A DNA stretch of 64,000 nucleotides from Competibacter_A sp037045535 (GCA_037045535.1 JBAOHI010000002.1:1-64000); one strand, 5' to 3'; positions 46,614 to 56,186 are shown, counted from the stretch's first letter. The notes: generated by a model not told the origin, from the sequence alone. Program-made: numbers and translations.

Positions 46614-48164
46614 TTAGTAGGTCGTCGGTTTGGGCCAGGCGGTGGGCCGATAGCCCTCGCAGCGCCAGGAATACAGCATCCGTCGAAGGCTGCCGTCCGC
46701 CGCGCGCGCCGACACCGGAGGCAAAGGCTGGCAGCTGGCAAACGCTTCCCGCACCTGCGAGGGCAGTTGGTCGCCGGTCGTCACATAGACGCCGGCGCTG
46801 CCCTCGGCCTCGCGCTCGATTCCCGGCCAAAAATCGTGCTGGCTGAAACGGCGACTCTCGGCAACCGGATAGACTGACAAGCGTTGCGGCCAGTAAAACG
46901 CAACCCCGCCCGCCAAATGATAGCTGGGAACCATCAGAAACCCTACCGAGCCGGCCTGCCGCGCGACTGTTTCGATGGGCTCCTGCCACAAGCGCAATTC
47001 CTTAAAGGGAGCCTTGGCCAACGGCAGCCCGACCAGCGTTGGAAAAAAGGCAACGATCAATAGCCCGATCGAACTGACCATGCCGATTAGCGTCAACCGG
47101 CGCCAACCCGGCGCCAGGGCATCGATACGGCCCGCGAACAGAACCAGCAGCCCGATGTAGGCCGGTGCCGGCCAATTCAACTGCACCTTGCTGACGGTGG
47201 CCTTCACTAGAAAAAACGCCAGTACCGCCAGCGACAATCCCCACAGCAGGCGGGGCTCGGCCAAACGCGGCGGACGACCCAGCGTGCGAAACAGCACCAC
47301 GGCAACCAACGGCGACAACACCAACCCCTGCCCGCCGAGAAACTCCAGAAAATTGCGCAGATTTTCCGGCCAGCCGCTGGCCTCAGCCACCCCGAGCAAA
47401 TGGCCCTGCTCATGACGGAACATCACCCAACCATGACCGGCATTCCAAAACAGGGTCGGGCTCAGAATCAGCAATGCCAGTAATACCCCACCCCAGGGCG
47501 GCCAGCGCAGCAGGGCTCGGCGGCCAGTTTGAAACATTATCAAGCCGAGCCCCAGAAAGACCGGCAACAATCCGATACTGAACTTGGCCAAACCACCGAC
47601 TCCAACCGCCGCACCGAGTTCGTACCAAGCGGTAGCTTGTTCCCGGTACAGCGCCCGCCATGCCGCCCACAAGGCCCACGTCCAGCAGACGAACAGAAAA
47701 ACGTCAGTGGTCATCACCTCGCCAAGCGAGAAATAAAGAGGCGTGGTCAACCCCAGTGCCACTGCCCACCAACCCGCTCGCCGGCATCGCCAGAACTGGT
47801 GGGCGAAACAAAACAGCAAAATTAGAAACGCATCGTAGCCCAGCCAGGCAAACAGCCGAACCTGCCACTCGCCATGACCGAACAACGCGGTGCTCAGGGC
47901 GATCAACCAGGCGACCAGTGGACCCTTGGAGTAGTAGCTCCAGTCGAGCCGCCGCGACCATTCCCAATATTGGGCTTCATCGAAATGTAGATCGAATCCG
48001 CCGACCTCCGCGATGCAATACCGCAACACGAGCAATACGCATCCCAGAACCGCCAGCAGGACGAAATCGCGACGCGAAAGCGCAGCAAGGTCGGTCGCAG
48101 CGGCTGGCGGATTAACCACGCGACGTTCGCCAGCCGGCGTCGAGCGCCAATCGTTCCGAGCCAT
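46614..48164 (-). CDS. GT39/ArnT-like membrane glycosyltransferase (1)
   Basis: 516 residues with about 11 membrane helices. The first periplasmic loop has the acidic motif HFDEAQYWEWSRRLDWSYYS with YSKGPLVAWLIALST, as in GT39 and ArnT, which take sugars from polyprenyl phosphate. A soluble tail of about 100 residues follows. The acceptor is unknown. The start at 48164 overlaps the upstream gene by 53 bases; GTG at 48119 would reduce that. Last gene of the 53.1-46.6 kb run. Confidence 0.82.
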   Translation of the reverse strand: MARNDWRSTPAGERRVVNPPAAATDLAALSRRDFVLLAVLGCVLLVLRYCIAEVGGFDLHFDEAQYWEWSRRLDWSYYSKGPLVAWLIALSTALFGHGEWQVRLFAWLGYDAFLILLFCFAHQFWRCRRAGWWAVALGLTTPLYFSLGEVMTTDVFLFVCWTWALWAAWRALYREQATAWYELGAAVGVGGLAKFSIGLLPVFLGLGLIMFQTGRRALLRWPPWGGVLLALLILSPTLFWNAGHGWVMFRHEQGHLLGVAEASGWPENLRNFLEFLGGQGLVLSPLVAVVLFRTLGRPPRLAEPRLLWGLSLAVLAFFLVKATVSKVQLNWPAPAYIGLLVLFAGRIDALAPGWRRLTLIGMVSSIGLLIVAFFPTLVGLPLAKAPFKELRLWQEPIETVARQAGSVGFLMVPSYHLAGGVAFYWPQRLSVYPVAESRRFSQHDFWPGIEREAEGSAGVYVTTGDQLPSQVREAFASCQPLPPVSARAADGSLRRMLYSWRCEGYRPTAWPKPTTY

Positions 48165-49752
48165 CCGAACGGACAGCGTAGGACGAGTTGGAGCTAGAGG
48201 CGAAATAAGTGCGGGTAATCAGTTCGCTCAAAACGCCCGTGGTGAGAAATTGCACTGCCATCAACACCAGCAACACGCCGACCAAGAGCAACGGCCGCGT
48301 GCCGATATTTGCGGCGAATAACAGCTTTTGCGCGAACAGATACATCAAAATCAACAACCCTACTCCTCCGCTGATCAAACCGATGCGCCCGAAAAAATGG
48401 CCGGGCCGGGTGAGAAAGCGCAGGAAAAAATACACCGATAGCAAATCGACCAGTACCCGAAAGGTTCGGCTGATACCGTATTTCGATTCGCCGTGCAAGC
48501 GAGCACGGTGATTGACGACTTCCTCGCGGATGCGGTTGGGCGCGGTCCGCACCGACATCCAGGCGGGAATAAAGCGATGCATCTCGCCATATAGCCGTAC
48601 CTGTTTGATCACGGCGGCGCGGTAGACCTTGAGGCTGCATCCGTAGTCGTGGAGCCGCACGCCGGTGATGTTGCCGATCAAGCGGTTGGCGATGCGCGAC
48701 GGGATGGTACGCAGCCATACGTTATCCTGACGTTTTTGCCGCCAACCGACCACCAGATCCAGATCCTCGTGCAGCAAACGCCCAACTAATCGGGGAATGT
48801 CGGCCGGATCGTTTTGTAAATCGCCGTCCAGGGTCGCGATCACCTCGCCGCGAGCGGCATCAATGCCGGCTTGCATCGCGGCAGTCTGGCCAAAGTTGCG
48901 TTGCAGGATCAGTACCCGTACATGCGGCCCATACCGGTCGGCCTCTGCCGTCAACCGTTCGGTCGTGCCGTCGCTGCTGCCGTCATCGACCACGATCAAC
49001 TCCCACGGGTGGGGATAATCGGCCAGCGCGCCGTGAATTCCCGCCAGCAGGGGAACAACATTGTCGAGTTCGTTGTAGAGTGGCACCACCAGCGACAGGC
49101 GGTGCGGTGGCGAATCTGCTTGATTGTCGGTTTGGCTCATGACCATCTCAGTTGGAATCGGATCGGCAGGCCGAGGGGATGACGCCTCCCCGATCGGCAA
49201 CAGGCCCAGGATCACCCGGTAGTGCATCGCCAGCCACGCCCCCAGCCCGCCGACCGCCACACCGATCGCCGCACCGGCGAGGACTTGGCTGGGATAGTGC
49301 TTACCGAGATAAACTCGCGATAGACCGACCAGCACGGCAACCGCGAACAGCCCGACTCGCCAGCCGCGCCAAGGCGTGGCCCGCGCGACGAACGTCGCGG
49401 CAGCAAAAAAGTTGATGGCATGGTTGGACGGCATCCCATTCGGGTCCACACCGCAGCGGGTCGCTACCTCGCCAGTCAAGGCGCGTAACTGCTCGAAGAC
49501 GACTTGGCACGGGCGCGGCTCGGCAAACCAACCCTTGAGCAGATTGCCCAACACGTCGCCGCAAGCCACCGTTATCGCCAGCAGCAAAAACCATCGCCCA
49601 CCTGCCGGCCCCCAACGGCGCACGCTATCGTAAAGCAGGATCGCCGCCAGCGGGAGGGCAAACCAGGACCGCTGCGACACCCACCACAGCAACCCATCCA
49701 GCATCGGATGCGCCCAACCCTGGTTGATCCATAGCAACAGCCGTTCATCCAC
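48112..49752 (-). CDS. PAP2 phosphatase fused to a polyprenyl-phosphate GT2 glycosyltransferase
   Basis: 546 residues. The N-terminal 180 residues are a PAP2 (type 2 phosphatidic acid phosphatase) domain with KGWFAEPRP (K73, R80), PSNH (108-111) and SRVYLGKHYPSQ (145-156, His152). From about 218 it is a DPM1/ArnC-like GT2: LSLVVPLYNELDNVVPLL, IVVDDGSSDGT (254-264) and TLDGDLQNDPADIP (DGD at 309-311), ending in two membrane helices. The GT2 half would load a sugar on undecaprenyl phosphate, the PAP2 half would make that phosphate. Both active sites look complete. Its stop overlaps the downstream GT39 gene. Confidence 0.88.
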   Translation of the reverse strand: MDERLLLWINQGWAHPMLDGLLWWVSQRSWFALPLAAILLYDSVRRWGPAGGRWFLLLAITVACGDVLGNLLKGWFAEPRPCQVVFEQLRALTGEVATRCGVDPNGMPSNHAINFFAAATFVARATPWRGWRVGLFAVAVLVGLSRVYLGKHYPSQVLAGAAIGVAVGGLGAWLAMHYRVILGLLPIGEASSPRPADPIPTEMVMSQTDNQADSPPHRLSLVVPLYNELDNVVPLLAGIHGALADYPHPWELIVVDDGSSDGTTERLTAEADRYGPHVRVLILQRNFGQTAAMQAGIDAARGEVIATLDGDLQNDPADIPRLVGRLLHEDLDLVVGWRQKRQDNVWLRTIPSRIANRLIGNITGVRLHDYGCSLKVYRAAVIKQVRLYGEMHRFIPAWMSVRTAPNRIREEVVNHRARLHGESKYGISRTFRVLVDLLSVYFFLRFLTRPGHFFGRIGLISGGVGLLILMYLFAQKLLFAANIGTRPLLLVGVLLVLMAVQFLTTGVLSELITRTYFASSSNSSYAVRSDGSERLALDAGWRTSRG

Positions 49753-50683
49753 GACTGTTCAACATCGCCGCCGTGGGAATATCGTGGCGGAGCGGCAGCG
49801 CCAATGCCCCACCCACTAGCGACAGGCCGAGCATGAATAGATGCAGGTTGACCGCCGCCGCCAGCGCCGGCGTCGCTGGAACGCCGAACGACACCAGCGC
49901 CGCGACCACACCGGCTTCGTAAGTCCCGGCTCCGGCGACACCGTGGACCGGCAGCACGCTGGTCAGATCGCCGCCGATGGCGCCCAGCAAGGCTGCCGCT
50001 GTCGGTAACGGTGCGAACAACTGCAAAACCCAGGCGAACACCGCCAGTTTTATCAGCCAATTCAGCAACGTCCAGAACCAAGCTCGCCAAAATGCGGTGG
50101 GAGTCCGCGGCAGACCGTCCCGCGCGCCCGCCAGCCGATCTTGCCAGTGCGGGGGCAGGTGTCGACCGAGTTTAACCAGCACCGCGCCTGGCCGCATTTG
50201 GAATAACCACCATGGCAGACTCAACCAAACGACCGTCAGCAAACCGACCAGCCAGCCATCGAACCAGCGACCACCGACGGCGACCAGCGCGACCGCCGCC
50301 AAAGCGTGCAAATCCATCAGCCGGAACCACAGCAATGCGGCCAGCGAACAGGCCAAGGGAGTGGCGAAATAGCGGGTCATCAATATCGGAAACGACGCCT
50401 CTCCGGTCCGCATCGGCAGCAGGTTGTTGAATAGATTGTGCAGCAGGGTCAGTTTGAGGCAGGCGGTAAAACCACCGCGCGTAGCGGGCAGAAAATAGTC
50501 ATACACGCGCAAGCTTCGCGCCGTGTAGCTACCCAGCGTCAGCAAAGCCGCTAACGCCAGCGCGGCGGGCGGGATAGCCCGCCAAGGCGCCAACAATTGG
50601 GGCCAACCGATGGTCCACTGGATGGCGGCTAGCACCAACGCCAGCACGATCAAACCGAACCACAGCCGAGATCGAGCGGTCAT
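49745..50683 (-). CDS. Flippase-like / lysylphosphatidylglycerol-synthase membrane-domain protein (UPF0104)
   Basis: 312 residues with 7-8 membrane helices. Motifs TLLHNLFNNLLPMRTGEASF and DLTSVLPVHGVAGAGTYEAG are characteristic of the AglD/MprF-type membrane domain. The soluble synthase domain of MprF is missing, so lipid movement or binding rather than aminoacylation is more likely. Overlaps the fusion gene by 8 bases and abuts the PAP2 gene above. Confidence 0.82.
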   Translation of the reverse strand: MTARSRLWFGLIVLALVLAAIQWTIGWPQLLAPWRAIPPAALALAALLTLGSYTARSLRVYDYFLPATRGGFTACLKLTLLHNLFNNLLPMRTGEASFPILMTRYFATPLACSLAALLWFRLMDLHALAAVALVAVGGRWFDGWLVGLLTVVWLSLPWWLFQMRPGAVLVKLGRHLPPHWQDRLAGARDGLPRTPTAFWRAWFWTLLNWLIKLAVFAWVLQLFAPLPTAAALLGAIGGDLTSVLPVHGVAGAGTYEAGVVAALVSFGVPATPALAAAVNLHLFMLGLSLVGGALALPLRHDIPTAAMLNSRG

Positions 50684-51502
50684 TCAACACCGATCCGATC
50701 CGAGCCCGGATCGCGAACGCCGTTCCATCCAAAGTTGATACGCGACCCCACAGAGGCAGAGCAAAGCTAGAATGTGCCGCCAAGTATCGGCTTGCGGATA
50801 GCCGGTATTGCCGTGCAACAGCAGTGCATATAACGCGCAACCGACCAGGATCAATGTTAGCCAGCGTCGGCCAGTCGGAGTGCTGCCCCAAGGCCAGCGT
50901 CGCGCCCAAAAGGTACCCAACACTGCTGCCAGCCAACCACCGGCCGCGCCGGCAAGCACGTCCAACGGCCAGTGCGCTCCCACCACGATGCGCGACAAGC
51001 TGATTAATCCGGCCAACGCGAGCAACGGCCCGGCCAGCCGATATCGCCATTCGTTCGACAGGTGCAAAAGGATCACCCCCACGAAGGCAAACCCCGTGGC
51101 AGCATGACCGGAGGGAAACGCTAAGGAATAATAGGTTCTACCGATGATGTGAAATTGCTCCTTCGGCAATATCAACGCCGGGCGCCCCAGATGGAGCGGA
51201 TGCTTCAAACCATGCACGAACAGAGTCGCCAGCAGCCCGGTCAACAATCCGGCCCAAACCAGATCCGGCCAGCGCCGCACGAGCGGCAAAAACAGCGTTA
51301 ACGCGATCAAGGCATCGCCCAGGATGGTGACGCACGCCCAGACTTCATCCCCGGTGTACACGCTGAGCCGATTGAATCCCAAAAAAAGGGGCCGGTTGGC
51401 CTGCAACAGGAGAATCGCAACCATGGCAGCCACAGCCGCCAGCGGCAAATCCCAATACCAGGGATTCCAGCGGCGGGTGCGGGCATGCATCGGCCCGGTC
51501 AT
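50684..51502 (-). CDS. PAP2-family membrane phosphatase
   Basis: 272 residues, about six membrane helices. The three PAP2 motifs are present: KHPLHLGRPAL, PSGHAATGFAF and SRIVVGAHWPLDVLAGA (His near 177). Probably dephosphorylates undecaprenyl diphosphate or a related lipid in the inner membrane. It overlaps the next GT39 gene by 4 bases, so all four genes from 53.1 to 48.1 kb are tightly linked. Confidence 0.87.
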   Translation of the reverse strand: MTGPMHARTRRWNPWYWDLPLAAVAAMVAILLLQANRPLFLGFNRLSVYTGDEVWACVTILGDALIALTLFLPLVRRWPDLVWAGLLTGLLATLFVHGLKHPLHLGRPALILPKEQFHIIGRTYYSLAFPSGHAATGFAFVGVILLHLSNEWRYRLAGPLLALAGLISLSRIVVGAHWPLDVLAGAAGGWLAAVLGTFWARRWPWGSTPTGRRWLTLILVGCALYALLLHGNTGYPQADTWRHILALLCLCGVAYQLWMERRSRSGLGSDRC

Positions 51503-53100
51503 CGTTTGGGCTCCGTACCAGCAGGATCGGCCGGCGTGGCCGACACGGGCAACCGCGCCAGCGCAATGCCGTATCGCTGATAAAGAACCTCGTACCCGCC
51601 CAGTGTCGGCAAGCGCGTGGTTTTCGTCAGCACCACATCGCCGGGGCGGGGTTCGCGCCGTTCGACGATCCGTCCGCTATAAACGCTGAAGCTGGGCAGA
51701 TTCACCCCCCACATCACGACCGGCGCTTGCGGATACCGACGCGCCAGCAAACCGGCGTCCTTCACCGGCTGCTGCCGGACGCTGGCCACTATCGGCAGGA
51801 TTTGGCTGGAGACCACCCATGCCAGCAGCAAACCGCTGGCGATCAGTTTGTAGGCGGGGGCAATATGCCGCTCGCGCATGAAATAGGTGGTCAGCAGCAA
51901 AGCCGCTCCCAGTATCAGATAATACTCGAGCGGAAACGCCAAGCCTTCGAGTTGAGCGCGAACCAGCTCGTCGCGCACATGCGGCAGGGCAAGATCCGTC
52001 AAACCCGGCAAGGCCAGCAACAACCCCAGAAACAGCAGTTGCGGCAACAGCAGCCAGCCCGCCGGGCCGGGTTTTTCCAATTCGGGCGCCATCAGCAAAA
52101 ACAACCCGGTATAGCCATACGTCAGATAATGCGGCAGCTTGGTGGCCGCCAGCGAAAACAGCGCGAACACCAGACCGAACCAGATCAGCGAATAACGGCT
52201 CAGAGGATCGGCGAATAGCTGTCGGGAACGGGCCAATGCACGCAACAACACGACGGTATGCGGCAACATTCCGACCAGCAGCACCGGTATGTAGTACCAC
52301 CAGCCGCCGCCGTGCCCCTCCAGCGGCTGCTGGAAACGGCCCAGATTGTGACGCCCGAAAAAGCCCAGCAAAAACCCCTCGCCTTCCCGCGCGTATTGCC
52401 AAATGTACCAGGGCAACGCAATCAGCAGGCACAATCCCCACGCCCGCCAGTCCGCGACCAGTCGCAGCCAAGTGCGCCACTCGCCCCGACTGGCGCAATA
52501 CAGCAGGCTAACTCCGGCCGGGATGACCAGCGCGACCGGTCCCTTGGTCAGGAACCCCAAGCCTGCCGCCGCCGCCGCCGTGTATAGCCAAACCCGCCGT
52601 TTCTCGCGCAGGTATAAATACAGACTCATCAGGCTGGTTGCCAGCAGCAGGTTAAGCAGCGCATCGGCGGTCGCAGCCTTGCCGATCACGATTACCGCCA
52701 GCGAAGTAGCCATCAACAATGCCGCCAACAGCGCCCGGCGAGTATCGGTCACCCGCCGCCCAAACAGGAAAACCAACAGGGTCCACGCGGTGGCCGCCAG
52801 CGCCGACGGCAGGCGGAAAGCCAATTCATTGACACCGAACGCCCGCAGACTGGCCGCTTGCAACCAGTAGCTGAGAATGGGTTTGTCGTAACGCGGCTGA
52901 CCGTTGAGATAGGTGGAGACGAAATCACCGCGCAGAAACATCTCGCGGGTGGCTTGGCCGAACGCGCCTTCGTCGAGATCGAACAACGGCACAGCGCCCA
53001 GTCGATAGAAAAAACCGATGAACAGCGCTAGCGCCAACAACCCATATAGCGGCAGATTGCTTTGCGCGATGAGGGAGAACGAAAAACGGCTGCGCCACAT
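51499..53100 (-). CDS. GT39/ArnT-like membrane glycosyltransferase (2)
   Basis: 533 residues with about 12 helices. The first loop reads LGAVPLFDLDEGAFGQATREM, followed by NGQPRYDKPILSYWLQAASL, very close to ArnT. Then FLTKGPVALVIPAGVSLLYC and a large soluble C-terminal tail. ArnT moves aminoarabinose from undecaprenyl phosphate to lipid A; the sugar here is unknown. ATG at 53100 is chosen over an upstream TTG at 53121. Starts 23 bases after the DUF3108 gene stops. Confidence 0.86.
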   Translation of the reverse strand: MWRSRFSFSLIAQSNLPLYGLLALALFIGFFYRLGAVPLFDLDEGAFGQATREMFLRGDFVSTYLNGQPRYDKPILSYWLQAASLRAFGVNELAFRLPSALAATAWTLLVFLFGRRVTDTRRALLAALLMATSLAVIVIGKAATADALLNLLLATSLMSLYLYLREKRRVWLYTAAAAAGLGFLTKGPVALVIPAGVSLLYCASRGEWRTWLRLVADWRAWGLCLLIALPWYIWQYAREGEGFLLGFFGRHNLGRFQQPLEGHGGGWWYYIPVLLVGMLPHTVVLLRALARSRQLFADPLSRYSLIWFGLVFALFSLAATKLPHYLTYGYTGLFLLMAPELEKPGPAGWLLLPQLLFLGLLLALPGLTDLALPHVRDELVRAQLEGLAFPLEYYLILGAALLLTTYFMRERHIAPAYKLIASGLLLAWVVSSQILPIVASVRQQPVKDAGLLARRYPQAPVVMWGVNLPSFSVYSGRIVERREPRPGDVVLTKTTRLPTLGGYEVLYQRYGIALARLPVSATPADPAGTEPKR

Positions 53101-53123
53101 TGCGAAAAACGAGAGGGCCAACG

Positions 53124-53849
53124 TCAGCGTTCGACCGCCCGGATTTCCATCCGCAGCAGTTCCTTGCCGTCTTTTTCTTGAGCGACACGTACCGGCAAAT
53201 AATGCAAATCCGTCGCGAACCAGAATGTGGTAATGCGCGTTTTACCCGGCTTGGATTGACTGATGCGAACCGTGCGCAGCTTGCCAAGTGAAGTATTTAA
53301 ATCTTCCCCGCCCTCGTTCTTGACCTGATAGGTCTTGAGCTCGGTTTCGTCCACCAACGCGTATTGTCCGGGCGTGTGACCACGCTGCAAATCCCACATC
53401 ACCCGCAAATTCAGGCTCAAGGGATCCATCACGCCGGGTGATAGCGGTAAGTTCACCTGTTCCTGATTGTCGCGAGCTTGGATCTGATTGGCCGACCAAT
53501 CAAAGCGCAGTTGCACTGTTTGCTTTTTCCTGGGAGTTTCGACCAAACGATCATAACGGGTCGGGCGGACAACGCCATCCCGAATCTCGCCGTTCACCTT
53601 TTCGTCGATCCGGCCGGAGATCAGCAGCGCGGCCAATCCGTTGGGGCGAACCTCGGAACTCATCTGGTATTGGCTCGGTCCCGTAGCGGCCAAGGTCATG
53701 ACTGCTTCGCCGATGGAAAGACCGGAGCCGTAAACCTCGTAGCGAGCCCGAAAAGGACTCACCGGCAAATCGTCGGGACTGGCGTGCGCCGATGGAAAAA
53801 TCACTAACAACCAACCGACTAGCGCGACAGCTCGGAAAAATAGCTTCAT
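53124..53849 (-). CDS. DUF3108 exported protein
   Basis: About 241 residues with a signal peptide (MKLFFRAVALVGWLLVIFPS, then AHA). The DUF3108 pattern follows: FRARYEVYGSGLSIGEAVM, LISGRIDEKVNGEI, then DPLSLNLRVMWDLQRGHTP and the final FWFATDLHYLPVRVAQEKDG. A periplasmic lipocalin-like barrel of unknown role. An upstream ATG at 53861 is also possible. Probably the first gene of the glycolipid run, 23 bases before the GT39 gene. Confidence 0.85.
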   Translation of the reverse strand: MKLFFRAVALVGWLLVIFPSAHASPDDLPVSPFRARYEVYGSGLSIGEAVMTLAATGPSQYQMSSEVRPNGLAALLISGRIDEKVNGEIRDGVVRPTRYDRLVETPRKKQTVQLRFDWSANQIQARDNQEQVNLPLSPGVMDPLSLNLRVMWDLQRGHTPGQYALVDETELKTYQVKNEGGEDLNTSLGKLRTVRISQSKPGKTRITTFWFATDLHYLPVRVAQEKDGKELLRMEIRAVER

Positions 53850-53964
53850 GCGGCAGGGCATCCTCGCCGGTTCGATCACCAGCAAACGGTTTCAAGGATA
53901 ACGAGCGCGCATGATATAGCATTCGGGATGATCGGGCGTAGGGAATCGCCCGGCCGGGGACAGA

Positions 53965-54186
53965 TCAAGCTTTTAGTTGCGCCAATTGATCGCGGCGTTC
54001 GGTCAGCAACGTCTCATACGCCCGACAAAGCGCATGCTCGTAGGCACAATCGCCTTTTTCACCCATCTCGCTTAACCGGGCCTCGAAAAAGGCGATTTCC
54101 TGGCGCAAGAAATCCACCGCTCGATAATCGGCCATCGGATGGCCACGACTCACTTGGTGGGTACCCAGCATGATATCAGCGTACAT
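53965..54186 (-). CDS. Small protein of unknown function
   Basis: 73 residues preceded by a strong GAGGAGAAG site. Helical, with VDFLRQEIAFFEARLSEMGE and ALCRAYETLLTERRDQLAQL, and two Cys (residues 47 and 54). No membrane segment. Not recognised. It stands alone, about 80 bases upstream of the DUF3108 transcript and 91 bases downstream of nadC, all on the minus strand. Confidence 0.65.
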   Translation of the reverse strand: MYADIMLGTHQVSRGHPMADYRAVDFLRQEIAFFEARLSEMGEKGDCAYEHALCRAYETLLTERRDQLAQLKA

Positions 54187-54276
54187 AGGTTCTTCTCCTC
54201 GGTATTAATTATTTTCGAGCTTCTAGCTTAGGCCGGCTCGATTAACATTATATGACGTCCGTGTGAGGGCTCGGTT

Positions 54277-55107
54277 TCATAAGGTCCGGAACCGCATTGA
54301 CAAGTCTACCGCCCGCACGTCCTTAGTCAAACCGCCAATAGAGATGTAATCCACGCCGGTTTCAGCAATCCTGCGAACGGTGTTGAAATTGACATTACCC
54401 GACGCTTCCAGCTTGACGCGCTTGGCGGTTACCCGCACTGCCTCGGTCATCGCCTCCAGATCGAAATTGTCCAGCATGACGATATCGGGACCGGCCGCCA
54501 GCGCTTCCTCCAGTTCAGTCAGGCTCTCGACTTCGACCTCGACAGTGACACCGGGATGCAGGCGGCGGGCCGTAGCGATGGCCAAGGTGATCGAGCCGGC
54601 TGCCAAGATATGATTTTCCTTGATCAGCACCGCGTCGAACAAGCCGATACGGTGATTTTGACAACCGCCGCACCGAACCGCGTACTTCTGGGCCAGCCGC
54701 AGGCCGGGCAAGGTCTTACGAGTATCGAGGATGGTGGCGCCGGTGCCCGCCACGGTATCGGCGAACTGGCGGGCAAGCGTGGCAGTCCCGGACAGGGCTT
54801 GCAGAAAGTTGAGGGCGGTACGCTCGCCAGTGAGCAGGGCGCGGGCGGGGCCCCGTAGGGTGCAGAGCAGTTGGTTGGGTTCGACGCAATCCCCATCGGC
54901 TGCTTGCCATTCGATGGCGATGGTTGAATCGAGCTGGTGAAACACGGCATCGAACCAAGCCGCGCCGCACAGGATTGCCTTCTCGCGACTGATAACGGTC
55001 GCCTCGACCCGTGCTGTTTCCGGAATCAGTGCGGCGGTCAAATCCCCGCTGCCGACATCTTCGGCCAGAGCCAGGGCGACGGTAGGATTGGGATCGGGCA
55101 GGGTCAT
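54277..55107 (-). CDS. nadC: Nicotinate-nucleotide diphosphorylase (quinolinate phosphoribosyltransferase)
   Basis: 276 residues. Converts quinolinate and PRPP to nicotinate mononucleotide in NAD synthesis. Signatures: ALAEDVGSGDLTAALIP, LNFLQALSGTATLARQF, ILDTRKTLPGLRLAQKYAVR (substrate Arg/Lys), LIKENHI, VEVEVESLTELEEAL and VDYISIGGLTKDV. ATG at 55107 follows GAGGAATCC; an upstream start adds seven residues. No nadA or nadB in view. Confidence 0.95.
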   Translation of the reverse strand: MTLPDPNPTVALALAEDVGSGDLTAALIPETARVEATVISREKAILCGAAWFDAVFHQLDSTIAIEWQAADGDCVEPNQLLCTLRGPARALLTGERTALNFLQALSGTATLARQFADTVAGTGATILDTRKTLPGLRLAQKYAVRCGGCQNHRIGLFDAVLIKENHILAAGSITLAIATARRLHPGVTVEVEVESLTELEEALAAGPDIVMLDNFDLEAMTEAVRVTAKRVKLEASGNVNFNTVRRIAETGVDYISIGGLTKDVRAVDLSMRFRTL

Positions 55108-55230
55108 CAGCGGATTCCTCGATATCATTAGGATTAATGGGTTAAGCGGCGGTTACGATGCGGCACGCGATGCCAGTTTTACCAGCATCTACAAATTTTC
55201 TGACAAGGCCGGACTGATGTTAAGGCTAGC

Positions 55231-55401
55231 ATGGAAACTCCACTCAAGAAGCAAATGATGAAATCCTTGCTATTCAGCATCTTGTTAATTTTCAGCGCAG
55301 TGGCAGTCACAATCGTTGCGGACCGGGCAAAGCCTGCCGCTGAGGCTGCGGTTCGAGAACGCTGGAATGCTAACGGTGGCCGTATCGGTTCGAAAGCGTG
55401 A
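55231..55401 (+). CDS. Possible 56-residue membrane-anchored peptide
   Basis: A short ORF (METPLKKQMMKSLLFSILLI, then FSAVAVTIVA) with one hydrophobic helix after a Lys-rich start, followed by a charged tail ending GGRIGSKA. No other gene covers this stretch between nadC and the DUF123 gene. No clear Shine-Dalgarno (TAAGGCTAGC is near). The hydrophobic/positive pattern is protein-like, but it could be chance. Confidence 0.4.
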   Translation: METPLKKQMMKSLLFSILLIFSAVAVTIVADRAKPAAEAAVRERWNANGGRIGSKA

Positions 55402-55463
55402 GGATATGACGGAGACGATGCAGCACCAAGGCCACGATCACGCGGGACACGCCCAGCCTTGAA

Positions 55464-55940
55464 TCAGCGCATTTCCACTACAGCCGCATGATCGGGAGCC
55501 CGAGACTCTAGCGCAGCGATGAACGCGACCAGCGTCGGCCGGACCTCGAACCAAGCCAAGTGAGCAGGACATCGGCAATCGGAAGCGCCAAAGCGGAACG
55601 GCGGTACCCGTCCACCTAAGTCTTGCGCCAACACCCCCGCCCATAGACATTCGCGGCGCTGGGGATCATGGCTGCGCCAAATTGCCGCGAGTGAGGCGTG
55701 CCGCCGCAGATAATCGACGTGCCAGTGAGGTCGGGCCACCGGCCGGCGGTGGTGGGCTAACCGAGCCGTCACCCCTCCTGGCCCGAAGGCGCTACCCACA
55801 TAGACCGCCCAGCCCGGCACTAGCGGCAAGCGATCCCGTCGCCCAATCAAGGCGATTTCCTCGGAGGCGATCCGCAGCAGCAGCGCATACGTGCCGGGCC
55901 GGGCATCTGACTTGGCATTGTCGTCCATCATTGGTCTCAT
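55464..55940 (-). CDS. DUF123 / GIY-YIG-like protein
   Basis: 158 residues. GTYALLLRIASEEIALIGRR, VPGWAVYVGSAFGPGGVTAR, RPHWHVDYLRRHASLAAIW and ECLWAGVLAQ fit the DUF123 family. The YVGSA strand is the GIY-YIG-like core. These proteins are predicted nucleases but no activity is established. Several ATG codons (55940, 55931, 55928) and one GTG could be the start; 55940 is a compromise. Confidence 0.75.
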   Translation of the reverse strand: MRPMMDDNAKSDARPGTYALLLRIASEEIALIGRRDRLPLVPGWAVYVGSAFGPGGVTARLAHHRRPVARPHWHVDYLRRHASLAAIWRSHDPQRRECLWAGVLAQDLGGRVPPFRFGASDCRCPAHLAWFEVRPTLVAFIAALESRAPDHAAVVEMR

Positions 55941-56186
55941 CACCCGATAATATCCTCAATGACGGTGAGCATCCCATCAAGGACCTATCAACGCGAAGAC
56001 TGCCGGCACAGTTGGATTTCGATGGATCCGGCATTGAGTTTATCGGAAACCATAACGTCACTGGCCGGTGAGAGCTTCGCTGCTTGAAAGCAGGGTCAGC
56101 GATTTATAACCTATCGACAGACGGTCGTCCGCACCAGAATAAAGCTGGGAGACGCCGTTTTTTGCTTCCCCACCGCGAGAACCGCC

